Source: Abyssibacter profundi
Lineage (GTDB): Bacteria; Pseudomonadota; Gammaproteobacteria; Nevskiales; OUC007
Reading direction: 5' to 3'
Length of the DNA: 64,000 bases
Assembly: GCF_003151135.1 (NCBI RefSeq)
Contig: NZ_QEQK01000015.1
Coordinates: 17,158 to 81,157 of the forward strand
Below the pieces are notes generated by a model that saw only the letters and a program-made list of their open reading frames with translations, was not told the DNA's origin and ran no database searches. The position numbers and the translations under genes are program-made. This document shows positions 1 through 7,385 of this stretch, piece by piece. Numbering within the stretch: the first letter of the stretch is position 1; every line of letters starts with the position of its first letter.

Positions 1-277
1 CGAGGACGACGCACACCTGCGCGAGGTGGCCTCGAACGAGGCCCAGCCCACCGAAGTGCTGCAACAGGCTCAATTTCAGCGCGATCTGGCCGATGCCATT
101 ACCAAGCTGCCCGAACGGGAGCAGCTGGTGATGTCGCTGTACTACGACGAGGCCATGAACCTGCGCGAAATCGGCGCCGTGCTGGGTGTGAGCGAATCGA
201 GGGTTTGCCAGATTCATGGGCAGGCCATGGTGCGCCTGCGGGCACGTCTGGGCGACTGGCTGGATCGGGGCAAGTAA
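1..277 (+). CDS. fliA: RNA polymerase sigma-28 factor FliA, C-terminal part
   Basis: The reading frame is open from base 2 and lacks its 5' end, which lies outside the window. The visible 91 residues are a sigma region 4: the stretch [20 protein letters not shown] followed by the helix-turn-helix segment [20 protein letters not shown] is the -35 recognition domain of FliA-type sigma factors. FliA directs transcription of late flagellar and chemotaxis genes. The gene ends 28 bases before cheY, the order seen in Pseudomonas. Three sequences later in the window fit the promoter this sigma factor reads (3937, 6628 and 16054). Confidence 0.93.
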   Translation, partial: EDDAHLREVASNEAQPTEVLQQAQFQRDLADAITKLPEREQLVMSLYYDEAMNLREIGAVLGVSESRVCQIHGQAMVRLRARLGDWLDRGK

Positions 278-305
278 TACAGACGGGTTGTGCAGGAGTA
301 GCAAG

Positions 306-698
306 ATGGACACAAACATGAAGGTGCTGGTGGTCGACGACTTTCCGACCATGCGCCGTATCGTCAAGAATCTGATGCAGGACCTCGGGTTCTCGAATTT
401 CGTCGAGGCCGAGGACGGACAAAGCGCTCTCAACGCCTTGGGTGCCAACGGCAACGGGATCGAGTTCGTGGTCACGGACTGGAACATGCCGGGGATGACG
501 GGCATCGAATTGCTCAAGGCGATTCGTGGTAACCCGGCGCTGTCGCGTTTGCCGGTGCTGATGGTGACCGCCGAATCCACGCGCGAGCAGATCATTGAGG
601 CCGCCAAGGCCGGAGTGAACGGCTACATCATCAAACCGTTTAACGCCGGGACGCTTAAGGAAAAGCTCGATCGCATCTTCAACCGGGCCGCAGCGTGA
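306..698 (+). CDS. cheY: Chemotaxis response regulator CheY (first cluster)
   Basis: A single-domain receiver of 130 residues. When phosphorylated by CheA, CheY binds the flagellar switch and changes rotation. The acidic pair is D11/D12, the phospho-acceptor is D58 in VTDWNMPG, and the conserved Thr (VTAES) and Lys (IIKPF) follow. The segment [15 protein letters not shown] is very close to E. coli CheY. I chose the ATG at 306, after AGGAG at 294-298; an ATG at 318 (MKVLVVDD) is the alternative, and a longer upstream reading would run into fliA. The stop overlaps the GTG of cheZ by 4 bases, so the two are probably translationally coupled. Confidence 0.95.
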   Translation: MDTNMKVLVVDDFPTMRRIVKNLMQDLGFSNFVEAEDGQSALNALGANGNGIEFVVTDWNMPGMTGIELLKAIRGNPALSRLPVLMVTAESTREQIIEAAKAGVNGYIIKPFNAGTLKEKLDRIFNRAAA

Positions 699-1315
699 CC
701 GGCGCCGCGTCCACCGCGGCGCTTCGCGACGATGTGGCCGCGCTGTCGGCGGCGCTGGATGCCGGTGACCTCACCCAGTTTCACGAAATCGTCGCCCGGC
801 TCAACGAGGACCGGGCCAACCGCGTGATCAACGGTTTGCAGTGCGTGAGCCGCAACCTGGCCAAGGCTTTGAACCAGCTGGCGCTGGATGAGCGGCTGGT
901 GCGTTATGCCGGCAGCGACATGCCGGATGCCTGCGAGAGGCTAAGCCACGTGATGCAAATGACCGAGGATGCCGCCAACCGCACGCTCGACCTGGTGGAA
1001 GCCACGCAGGCCGAACTACCTGGGCTGGCCACCGCTGCCGGCGAAACCGCCGTGGACGGCTTGCGCAAAAACCTGTCCGCCATTGCCGAAGCCCAGGCCT
1101 ACCAGGACCTCAGCGGACAGGTGATCCGCCGGGTCATCCAGTTGGTCAAAGGCGTGGAAAACGCGCTGGCAGATCTGCTAGACCTCGCGGGTCTGGATGT
1201 TGCCGGTGCCCAGCCGGAACCGCACATCGCCGGAGGCCCAGCATTGGTTGGCCTGGACAATCACGGATCAACCCAGGCTCAAGCTGACGACCTGCTGGCC
1301 GATCTAGGACTGTAG
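695..1315 (+). CDS. cheZ: CheY-phosphate phosphatase CheZ
   Basis: A 206-residue, mostly helical protein that dephosphorylates CheY-P. The catalytic signature QDLSGQ is present, with D138 and Q142 matching the Asp and Gln that E. coli CheZ uses to position water at CheY. The C-terminal tail [10 protein letters not shown] is the short amphipathic peptide by which CheZ docks on CheY, joined by a variable linker. The start is a GTG overlapping the end of cheY (GTGA). Its position between cheY and cheA is that of the Pseudomonas-type flagellar chemotaxis cluster. Confidence 0.93.
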   Translation: MTGAASTAALRDDVAALSAALDAGDLTQFHEIVARLNEDRANRVINGLQCVSRNLAKALNQLALDERLVRYAGSDMPDACERLSHVMQMTEDAANRTLDLVEATQAELPGLATAAGETAVDGLRKNLSAIAEAQAYQDLSGQVIRRVIQLVKGVENALADLLDLAGLDVAGAQPEPHIAGGPALVGLDNHGSTQAQADDLLADLGL

Positions 1316-1377
1316 AGGCGCGCGGCGACCCGGTCCGGGTCGTGGCGCCGCATAGCACTGTCGTTAGAGGCCGACCC

Positions 1378-3390
1378 ATGGATCAAGAACTGCTGGCTGA
1401 CTTTCTGACCGAGGCGGGCGACATGGTCGATGCCCTCGGCGAGCAGATCGTCGCCTTCGAACAGTCCGACGCCGACCCCGAGCAGCTCAACGCGCTGTTC
1501 CGCGTCTTCCACACGATGAAGGGCAGTGCCGGGTTTCTCGAAATCCAGCCCATGGTGGATCTCTGCCACGCGGCTGAGGAGCTCATGGGCGCCGTGCGCA
1601 AGGGGGCCCTGGACATCAGCCCCGAGATCATCGACGGCATTTCACAAAGCGTCAGCTGGCTGGACCAAGCACTGGCCGAGTTATCCAATGGCGAGGCGAT
1701 CACGCCTGCCGATCCGGCACTGATTGCATCGCTGGAAGCTGCCTGCCGCGGGGAGTCTCCGCCCGCACCCGAGCCGCAGGCCGAGCCCGTTCCCGAGCCA
1801 GCGGTGGACGTGGATGCCATTCTCGGTGAGGAAACCGGCGAACCCATTAGCGATGATGATTTCGAGGCCTTGCGAGCCGCCTTTCACGGCTCGGAGCCGG
1901 CTGCGGCCGGTAGCGCCAAGCGCGAAGTGGATGTCGATGCGATTCTCGGTGAAGAGACCGGCGAGCCGATCAGCGATGATGACTTCGAGGCCTTGCTTGA
2001 TGCCTTCCACGGCAACGAGCCCGCAGCACCGCCGGCCGCAGCGCCCGCTGAGCCGTCGACGCCCGCGGCTGCGCCTGTTGCAGCTGCGCCGCGAGCGGCC
2101 GCAGCCCCCGCGGCCAAACCGGCTGATCAAGCGCCAAAGAAGGCGCGGGTGGAGACGTCCATCCGCATCGATACGGACCGGCTGGACGCCGTGGTCAATC
2201 AGGTCGGCGAACTGGTGCTGGTGCGAAACCGGCTCAAGCGCCTGCGAGAATCCGTTGACGATCCGCTGCTCGACCGCACCCTGGGCCACCTGGACCAGGT
2301 GACCACCGGCCTGCAAAGCTCGGTGATGCTCATGCGCATGCAGCCGGTGCGCAAGGTGTTCTCCAAAATTCCGAAAATCGTCCGCGACCTGTCGCGGACC
2401 TTGAACAAGAAGATCGAGGTTGTGCTGGAAGGCGAGGACACCGAACTGGACCGCACGCTGGTCGAGTCGCTGTCCGAGCCGCTGGTCCATCTGGTGCGCA
2501 ACGCGGTGGATCACGGTATCGAAATGCCGGCCGAGCGCCTGGCCGCGCGCAAGCCCGAAGTGGGGCGCTTGACGCTGGCCGCGCAGCAGGTCGGTGACCA
2601 CATCCACATCGAAATTCGCGACGACGGCGCCGGTATCGATCCGTCCGTGATTCGCGCCAAGGCAATCGAGAAAGGCGTGATTGATCGCGAATCGGCGGCG
2701 CGCCTGGACGGTCAGGAATGCCTGGATCTGATTTTTCAGCCCGGGTTTTCCACCCGTGATGCCGTCTCCGAAGTCTCGGGGCGCGGTGTGGGCATGGATG
2801 TTGTCCGCTCCAAGATTGTCGAACTCAATGGCAGTGTGGAGATCACGTCCGAAGTCGGCGAGGGGTCGGCGTTCCTGATCAGACTGCCTCTGACCCTGGC
2901 GATTCTGCCGGCGTTGATGGTGACGGTGAGCGGCCGCGAGTTCGCCATACCCGTGACCGCGATTGAGGATGTCTCGCGTTTCGACAGCACCCGTGTCGAG
3001 TGCATGGGCAGTCGCGAGGTCTTGCGCCGCGAGGAAGACGTCATCGCGCTGGTGCGCATGGAACACTGGGTCGGGCGGCCATCTGCCGCCGATCAGCAGC
3101 ATTGCGTGATTGTCGATGTGGGCCGCGAACGCCGCGCGCTGCTCGTCGACGATGTACCGGGCCGCGAAGAGATCGTCGTCAAGCCTTTGGGCAAGATGAT
3201 GGGCGGATTGGCTGGCATCGCCGGGGCCAGTGTCACCGGCGATGGTGGCATCGCCCTGGTGCTCGATCTGCCCGGTCTGCTCAAACAGGTTTCACCGGCC
3301 TACTCGGCGCCCCGGTCCGCACCGCCACCCATGCCTGCCGCACAGCCGGCAGCCGCCGGCGCGGACGACATGGACCTGGAGCTGTTCTAG
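1378..3390 (+). CDS. cheA: Chemotaxis histidine kinase CheA (first cluster)
   Basis: A 670-residue CheA. Residues about 1-110 are the Hpt (P1) domain with phospho-accepting H45 in FHTMKGSAGF. Then come an acidic/Ala-Pro linker (about 120-255), dimerization (P3), ATPase (P4; N-box LVRNAVDHGIE, DDGAGID) and CheW-like (P5) domains. The linker carries a 41-residue tandem duplication whose units share GEETGEPISDDDFEAL and take the place where a P2 CheY-docking domain would sit. The protein ends in MDLELF, a tail also found on two other proteins of this locus. The ATG at 1378 is preferred over an upstream ATG at 1342 because the Hpt domain starts at once. It overlaps the convergent acetyltransferase gene by 4 bases. 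Confidence 0.95.
   Translation: MDQELLADFLTEAGDMVDALGEQIVAFEQSDADPEQLNALFRVFHTMKGSAGFLEIQPMVDLCHAAEELMGAVRKGALDISPEIIDGISQSVSWLDQALAELSNGEAITPADPALIASLEAACRGESPPAPEPQAEPVPEPAVDVDAILGEETGEPISDDDFEALRAAFHGSEPAAAGSAKREVDVDAILGEETGEPISDDDFEALLDAFHGNEPAAPPAAAPAEPSTPAAAPVAAAPRAAAAPAAKPADQAPKKARVETSIRIDTDRLDAVVNQVGELVLVRNRLKRLRESVDDPLLDRTLGHLDQVTTGLQSSVMLMRMQPVRKVFSKIPKIVRDLSRTLNKKIEVVLEGEDTELDRTLVESLSEPLVHLVRNAVDHGIEMPAERLAARKPEVGRLTLAAQQVGDHIHIEIRDDGAGIDPSVIRAKAIEKGVIDRESAARLDGQECLDLIFQPGFSTRDAVSEVSGRGVGMDVVRSKIVELNGSVEITSEVGEGSAFLIRLPLTLAILPALMVTVSGREFAIPVTAIEDVSRFDSTRVECMGSREVLRREEDVIALVRMEHWVGRPSAADQQHCVIVDVGRERRALLVDDVPGREEIVVKPLGKMMGGLAGIAGASVTGDGGIALVLDLPGLLKQVSPAYSAPRSAPPPMPAAQPAAAGADDMDLELF
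1804..2049 (+). repeat. 41-residue tandem duplication in the CheA linker
   Basis: CheA residues 143-183 and 184-224 are two copies of one unit: VDVDAILGEETGEPISDDD continuing into FEAL..AFHG, then a short Glu-Pro-Ala stretch. The DNA copies differ at many third codon positions while the protein core is almost unchanged, so the duplication is not recent and the motif seems to be kept by selection. A similar DDEFEALLD..HG peptide occurs in CheA linkers of related bacteria, as I recall. Confidence 0.85.
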
Positions 3391-3875
3391 CCGTCCGCCA
3401 CAGGCTTCATGGGCAGGGGCTTGACCATGGCGTATCGCGAGATCGCGACGCCGTTTCGATGGACCCGCTCTTCGCGCACCACCTCGAACCCGTGGCGGCG
3501 GAATACGGGCATGGCAACCCGGCTGGCCGCGGTGGTTAGCCGGGGCTGAGCCTCTGCACGCAGGGCATCTTCCGCTGCGCGCAGCAAGGTGCCGGCCATA
3601 CCGCAGCGAACATGGTCGGGGTCGGTGTAGAGCAGATCGATGTGCCCTTTGTGGTCGTAGCTGATGAAGCCTGCAATCTGGCCTAGGCGCTCTACCACCA
3701 GCGTGGTCTGGCCGGTGAGGCGTCGTGACCAGGCCGGGTGGTCCGGGGTCGCCGGCGCCCAGGCCGCAATCGCTTCGGCGGAGTAGTGGCCGGGTGCCAG
3801 GCTCCGCACCGACCGCTGCAGCAGCGACCACAACAGAGGGGATTCGGCTGAGCGTGCGGGTCGGAGCGTAGACAT
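3387..3875 (-). CDS. GNAT family N-acetyltransferase
   Basis: A 162-residue single-domain protein with the GNAT pattern: a central beta-strand run (TTLVVERLGQIAGFISYD, IDLLYTDPDHV), the acetyl-CoA loop region RCGMAGTLLRAAED, and a C-terminal AMPVFRRHGFEVVREE segment typical of the last motif. The substrate cannot be predicted. The ATG at 3875 gives a normal family length; upstream in-frame codons only add low-complexity sequence. It is transcribed against the chemotaxis genes and sits between cheA and motC, where Pseudomonas has cheB, so it looks like an insertion or replacement in that operon. Confidence 0.8.
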   Translation of the reverse strand: MSTLRPARSAESPLLWSLLQRSVRSLAPGHYSAEAIAAWAPATPDHPAWSRRLTGQTTLVVERLGQIAGFISYDHKGHIDLLYTDPDHVRCGMAGTLLRAAEDALRAEAQPRLTTAASRVAMPVFRRHGFEVVREERVHRNGVAISRYAMVKPLPMKPVADG

Positions 3876-3936
3876 GATCTTAAGTGTCTCAGAGCCGGTG
3901 CCGTGTGGGAATCGAGCCACAATCGGGGTGGTCGCT

Positions 3937-3963
3937 TCAAGAAATTGACGCCCAAGCCGACAA
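3937..3963 (+). promoter_or_regulatory. Candidate sigma-28 (FliA) promoter for motCD-cheW
   Basis: TCAAGAAA, 11 bases, then GCCGACAA fits the flagellar sigma-28 consensus (TAAAGTTT, 11 bases, GCCGATAA; Pseudomonas sites often begin TCAAG). It lies about 70 bases before motC, in the gap left by the reversed acetyltransferase gene, which would cut motC off from upstream transcription. Confidence 0.72.
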
Positions 3964-4035
3964 ACCTCGGGTAGAGGCGGTTCGTATTCCGCCGCGTCAT
4001 TCGCCCGAACCCTGACCGGCTTCGAGACCCAACGC

Positions 4036-4773
4036 ATGGACAAACTGAGCATTGCAGGCTTGCTGCTAGCACTGGGCGCCGTTTTTGGGGGCAGCACCCT
4101 CAAGGGCAGTGGCGCCGCTGCGCTGGTCAGCCCGGCGGCGTTTGTCATCGTCATCGTTGGGACTATCGCTGCCATTCTGGTCCAGACCCCAGGCGACACA
4201 TTCCGCCGTGCCCTGGGCATGGCGCGTTGGGTGTTCCGACCGCCGAAGCAGGATGTGGATGCCCAGATTCAAACCGTGGTCCTGTGGGCGCGGCGTGTTC
4301 GGCAGCAGGGGCTGCTGGGCCTGGAATCGGTGGTGGGGTCGGTGTCCGATCCCTTTGTGCGTCGCGGGCTGCAAATGCTGGTCGATGGCGCCGAGCCTGG
4401 CCAGATTCGCGCGGCACTCGATGTGGAACTCGACACCCTGGAGGGGCGTGATGTGGCCGCTGCCCGCGTATTCGAAGGCATGGGGACTTACGCCCCGACC
4501 ATGGGCATCATCGGCGCGGTGATGGGTCTGATGGCCGTCATGCAAAACCTGAGCGACCCGGACAAGCTGGGGGCGGGCATCGCCGCCGCATTCGTCGCCA
4601 CGGTCTACGGCATCGGGCTGGCCAATCTGCTGTTCCTGCCCATGGCCTCCAAGCTCAAGGCCACGGTGGCGGGGCAGTCGCGGCACCGTGAGCTGCTCAT
4701 CGAGGGGCTGGTTGCGATCGCCGATGGCGAACACCCGAGCATGATCGAGTCCCGGTTGCAGGGCTTCAAGTAA
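4036..4773 (+). CDS. motC: Flagellar motor stator protein MotC (MotA family)
   Basis: A 245-residue inner-membrane stator subunit of the MotA/ExbB family. It has two N-terminal membrane segments (IAGLLLALGAVFGG; FVIVIVGTIAAILV), a cytoplasmic torque-generating region, and two C-terminal segments (GTYAPTMGIIGAVMGLMAVM; GIAAAFVATVYGIGLANLLF). Length and sequence fit MotC of Pseudomonas-type clusters better than E. coli MotA. It forms an ion channel with MotD, encoded next with a TAATG stop-start overlap. A sigma-28-like promoter lies upstream. Confidence 0.93.
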   Translation: MDKLSIAGLLLALGAVFGGSTLKGSGAAALVSPAAFVIVIVGTIAAILVQTPGDTFRRALGMARWVFRPPKQDVDAQIQTVVLWARRVRQQGLLGLESVVGSVSDPFVRRGLQMLVDGAEPGQIRAALDVELDTLEGRDVAAARVFEGMGTYAPTMGIIGAVMGLMAVMQNLSDPDKLGAGIAAAFVATVYGIGLANLLFLPMASKLKATVAGQSRHRELLIEGLVAIADGEHPSMIESRLQGFK

Positions 4774-5684
4774 TGGCGCGTCGCCGCTCATCGCCGATCG
4801 ACGAGCACGCCAACACCGAGAGCTGGGCCATCCCCTACGGTGATCTGGTGACGCTGCTACTCGCGTTTTTTGTCGTGATGTACGCCACCTCGACCGCGAA
4901 CGAGGGCAAATACCGCGTGCTGTCCGATGCCCTGAATGCCGCCTTTGCTGGCGCACCGCGAACCATCGACCCCACGTTAAGCCAGGGCACGCCGATGAAG
5001 GCGGGGCAGCATTTGGTGGAGTCGCCGTCGGCATTCGATTCACCCACCTTTGCCCAGTCTGCGGCCGTTCAGCCGGCGACGCGTCATCCCGACAGTGCGC
5101 CGGGCGTGACCACCTTGGATCTGCTGGAGGAAGCCGTCGTGCGTGATTTGCGCCGCCGGATCTTTTCGGAGCAGGTCTTCGTCAAGCGAACGGCCAAGGG
5201 GTTGGAGGTCGAACTGGATGCGGACCTGCTGTTTGCCAGCGGTGTTGCCGAAATCTCGACGGAGGCGGAGACGTTGATCCGCCACCTCGCCGGAATTCTG
5301 ACGCCTTATCCCAACGGCATCACCGTGGAAGGCCACACGGACAACGAGCCGATCCGCACCCTTCGTTTTCCATCCAACTGGGAGTTGTCGGCTGCACGTG
5401 CGGTCAGTGTGGTCCGCCTGCTCACCGACAGCGGCATCGGTCCGGCGCGTCTAAGTGTGCAGGGATACGGGGAATTCCAGCCGATTGCTGACAACAGCAG
5501 TGGCGCGGGCCGGGCACGGAATCGGCGCGTGGTGCTGGTGATCGGTGAGACGCCGGGCGCGGCGGGGGGCAGACCCAGCGCCTCGACCATGGCCAGACGG
5601 GGCGGCGACCTGGAAGCCGGCGGCTCCGGTCGGCGCGGTCCGAATCCTGCACCACAGGCCCGAGATTCACGCGAAGGCGTTTGA
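4773..5684 (+). CDS. motD: Flagellar motor stator protein MotD (OmpA/MotB family)
   Basis: A 303-residue partner of MotC. One N-terminal membrane segment (GDLVTLLLAFFVVMYAT) carries D24, the expected ion-binding Asp of the MotB family. After a plug/linker region comes a peptidoglycan-binding OmpA domain (about 135-262) with GHTDNEPI, NWELSAARA and RNRRVVLVI. A Gly/Arg-rich tail of about 40 residues follows the domain. It couples ion flow to rotation by anchoring the stator in the cell wall. The start overlaps the motC stop, and the next gene begins one base after the stop. Confidence 0.93.
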   Translation: MARRRSSPIDEHANTESWAIPYGDLVTLLLAFFVVMYATSTANEGKYRVLSDALNAAFAGAPRTIDPTLSQGTPMKAGQHLVESPSAFDSPTFAQSAAVQPATRHPDSAPGVTTLDLLEEAVVRDLRRRIFSEQVFVKRTAKGLEVELDADLLFASGVAEISTEAETLIRHLAGILTPYPNGITVEGHTDNEPIRTLRFPSNWELSAARAVSVVRLLTDSGIGPARLSVQGYGEFQPIADNSSGAGRARNRRVVLVIGETPGAAGGRPSASTMARRGGDLEAGGSGRRGPNPAPQARDSREGV

Positions 5685-5685
5685 G

Positions 5686-6189
5686 ATGTCCAGCCCAGCC
5701 CTGATGGAAAAACTGTTCCAGACCGCGGTTGATATCGAGGCCGAGGCCCCGGAACCCACCACGCGCTGGCTGACCTTCAGCCTGCTCGAGAACCGCTACG
5801 CCATCGAGATCGACCAGATTCGGGAGATTCTCAGGCCCTGCGAACCGACACCCGTGCCGGGCGCGCCGAACTGGATGCTGGGTGTCATTAATCTGCGTGG
5901 CGCGATTGTCACCGTGTTGTCGCTGCACACCATGCTCAACAGGCCCGTACCGGAGCCCAGCGAGCAGCAGCGCGTACTCGTCACCGACATCACGGGTGAG
6001 CCGGTGGGGCTCACGGTTGATGCGGTCGGCGATGTGTGGAACGCGCCCGACCGGCTTTTCGAGCCAGCGCCGAAGGTGGCGGATTCCAAGGAAGCCCTGC
6101 CCGTGGCGGGCGTCTTCCAGCGCAAGGACTACCCGTTGATGGTGCTGGACGTCCAGGCGGTCCTGGGCCGCATCGGAGCCTTGGTCTGA
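5686..6189 (+). CDS. cheW: CheW-domain chemotaxis coupling protein (first cluster)
   Basis: A 167-residue CheW-fold protein linking receptors to CheA. The fold starts at WLTFSLLENRYAIEIDQIRE and contains GVINLRGAIVTVLSLHTML, the standard CheW core, followed by VGLTVDAVGDVWNAP. About 25 extra N-terminal residues precede the domain. The start at 5686 lies one base past the motD stop; a longer upstream reading would sit inside motD. In Pseudomonas two CheW-like genes lie here; only one is present. It overlaps the DUF2802 gene by ATGA. Confidence 0.92.
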   Translation: MSSPALMEKLFQTAVDIEAEAPEPTTRWLTFSLLENRYAIEIDQIREILRPCEPTPVPGAPNWMLGVINLRGAIVTVLSLHTMLNRPVPEPSEQQRVLVTDITGEPVGLTVDAVGDVWNAPDRLFEPAPKVADSKEALPVAGVFQRKDYPLMVLDVQAVLGRIGALV

Positions 6190-6614
6190 TGGCCCCCGAA
6201 CTGCTCGTCATGGTCGGCGCCAGTGTCATGGGCTGCGGCTGCGTGGCCGGCTTGTGGCTGGTGACGCACCGATTGCAGCGACTGGCCGAGGCGCAGCAGC
6301 AACTGGTCGGTCAGCAGACGGCCGACCGTGCAACCGTTGGAGCACTGGGTCGCGCCATTCAGCAACTGCGGGTGGAGTGCAATCACATGGCCGCGCAGGC
6401 AGCCGGGCGTGATGACCTGCGCGATGCGCTTGCCCAAATCGACCGCGTGGCCGACGCCCAGCGCGCCCTGGAGCGGCGCTGGGGCCTGGAGCACGCCCGC
6501 AGCCTGGCACGCGATGGCATCGCCACCGACCTGCTGGTTAAGGAATACGGCCTCACCCCGGCTGAAGCCCGCCTTATCGCGCGGTTGGAGCCGAACACGG
6601 TGCAGGCACATTAA
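6189..6614 (+). CDS. DUF2802 membrane-anchored protein of the chemotaxis locus
   Basis: A 141-residue protein with an N-terminal membrane anchor (LLVMVGASVMGCGCVAGLWLV), a helical, probably coiled-coil middle (residues 30-100), and a C-terminal helix-turn-helix-like segment LLVKEYGLTPAEARLIARL, the hallmark of DUF2802. The family is found next to cheW at the end of polar flagellar chemotaxis operons; its function is not established. The start overlaps the cheW stop (ATGA). It is the last gene of the first cluster. Confidence 0.8.
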   Translation: MAPELLVMVGASVMGCGCVAGLWLVTHRLQRLAEAQQQLVGQQTADRATVGALGRAIQQLRVECNHMAAQAAGRDDLRDALAQIDRVADAQRALERRWGLEHARSLARDGIATDLLVKEYGLTPAEARLIARLEPNTVQAH

Positions 6615-6627
6615 TGCGCATTCGCGC

Positions 6628-6654
6628 TACAGAACCCTTCGAGTCTGCCGATAA
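6628..6654 (+). promoter_or_regulatory. Candidate sigma-28 (FliA) promoter for the second chemotaxis cluster
   Basis: TACAGAAC, 11 bases, then a perfect GCCGATAA -10 element. It lies 28 bases before the STAS start codon, in the short gap between the two chemotaxis clusters, and would place the second cluster under FliA control. Confidence 0.78.
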
Positions 6655-6682
6655 GTCAGACAAGACCCCGCGGGAGAATGTC

Positions 6683-6991
6683 ATGTCCCATACCGCACTG
6701 AAGCTGAACCTGGACGGTGAACTGTCCATTCGCGAAATTTCGACGCTGCATGCACGGCTGATGGATGCCCGTACCAGCGAGGAGCCCGTGACCCTGGACG
6801 GCGAGCATGTTGTTCGCGTTGACACGCCCGGGCTGCAACTGCTCGCCAGCTTTGTCAGCGAGCGCGCCAGTTGTGGCCGGCAGACGAGCTGGTCTGCCGC
6901 CTCAGCGGCGCTGCGGGATGGTGCCCGTCTGCTGGGTCTTGAATCACTGCTCGCCCTTGACTCCCTCCAGACCGACTCGGAGACCCACTGA
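6683..6991 (+). CDS. STAS-domain protein of the second chemotaxis cluster
   Basis: A 102-residue single STAS domain. It begins with a strand (LKLNLDGELSIREI) and contains HVVRVDTPGLQLLASFV, where the Asp-Thr-Pro-Gly turn corresponds to the Asp-Ser/Thr-x-Gly site of anti-sigma antagonists; T52 would be the phosphorylatable residue. Proteins of this kind head chemotaxis clusters in several gammaproteobacteria, but their role there is not settled. I chose the ATG at 6683 after GGGAG at 6671-6675; an upstream ATG at 6614 would read through the promoter-like site. The stop overlaps the next cheY (ATGA). Confidence 0.83.
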   Translation: MSHTALKLNLDGELSIREISTLHARLMDARTSEEPVTLDGEHVVRVDTPGLQLLASFVSERASCGRQTSWSAASAALRDGARLLGLESLLALDSLQTDSETH

Positions 6992-7353
6992 TGAAAAAGA
7001 TTCTTGCCGTTGATGACTCGCCCTCCATGCGCCAGATGGTGGCCTACACCCTGCGCGATGCCGGGTTTGACGTGGAAGAAGCCGAGGATGGCCAGGTCGC
7101 GCTGGATAAGGCGAAGTCCAATGCCTACTCGCTGGTGCTGGCCGACGTGAACATGCCGAATATGGACGGCATCACGCTGGTGCGTCAGCTCCGTGGGCTG
7201 GACAGCTACAAGTTCACGCCGTTGCTGATCCTGACCACCGAAGCCGGGGCCGACAAGAAGGCCGAAGGCAAGCAGGCCGGTGCCACCGGCTGGCTGGTCA
7301 AGCCTTTCAATCCCGACCAGCTGATCTCGGTTGTCCAACGCGTTTTGAACTGA
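6991..7353 (+). CDS. cheY: CheY-like response regulator (second cluster)
   Basis: A 120-residue single receiver. Key residues are D8/D9 (AVDDSPSMRQM), the phospho-acceptor Asp in LADVNMPNMDG, Thr in LTTEA and Lys in LVKPFNPDQL. It differs clearly from the first CheY and resembles the CheY paired with CheD/CheR/CheB-type clusters. It may be the output of CheA2 or a phosphate sink. It is coupled to the STAS gene by ATGA and followed by cheA2 after 32 bases. Confidence 0.93.
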   Translation: MKKILAVDDSPSMRQMVAYTLRDAGFDVEEAEDGQVALDKAKSNAYSLVLADVNMPNMDGITLVRQLRGLDSYKFTPLLILTTEAGADKKAEGKQAGATGWLVKPFNPDQLISVVQRVLN

Positions 7354-7385
7354 TCGATCACCCCAACTGACAAGGCGTAGCGCCC

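Noticed and set aside
1681..3102. A 473-codon open frame on the minus strand inside cheA
   Set aside because: It is wholly opposite a clear cheA; the translation is His/Arg/Leu-rich shadow sequence without domain features, as expected in high-GC DNA.
6614..6682. STAS protein starting at the ATG at 6614
   Set aside because: It would translate the FliA-type promoter as coding sequence and add residues not found in STAS domains; the ATG at 6683 has a good ribosome site.
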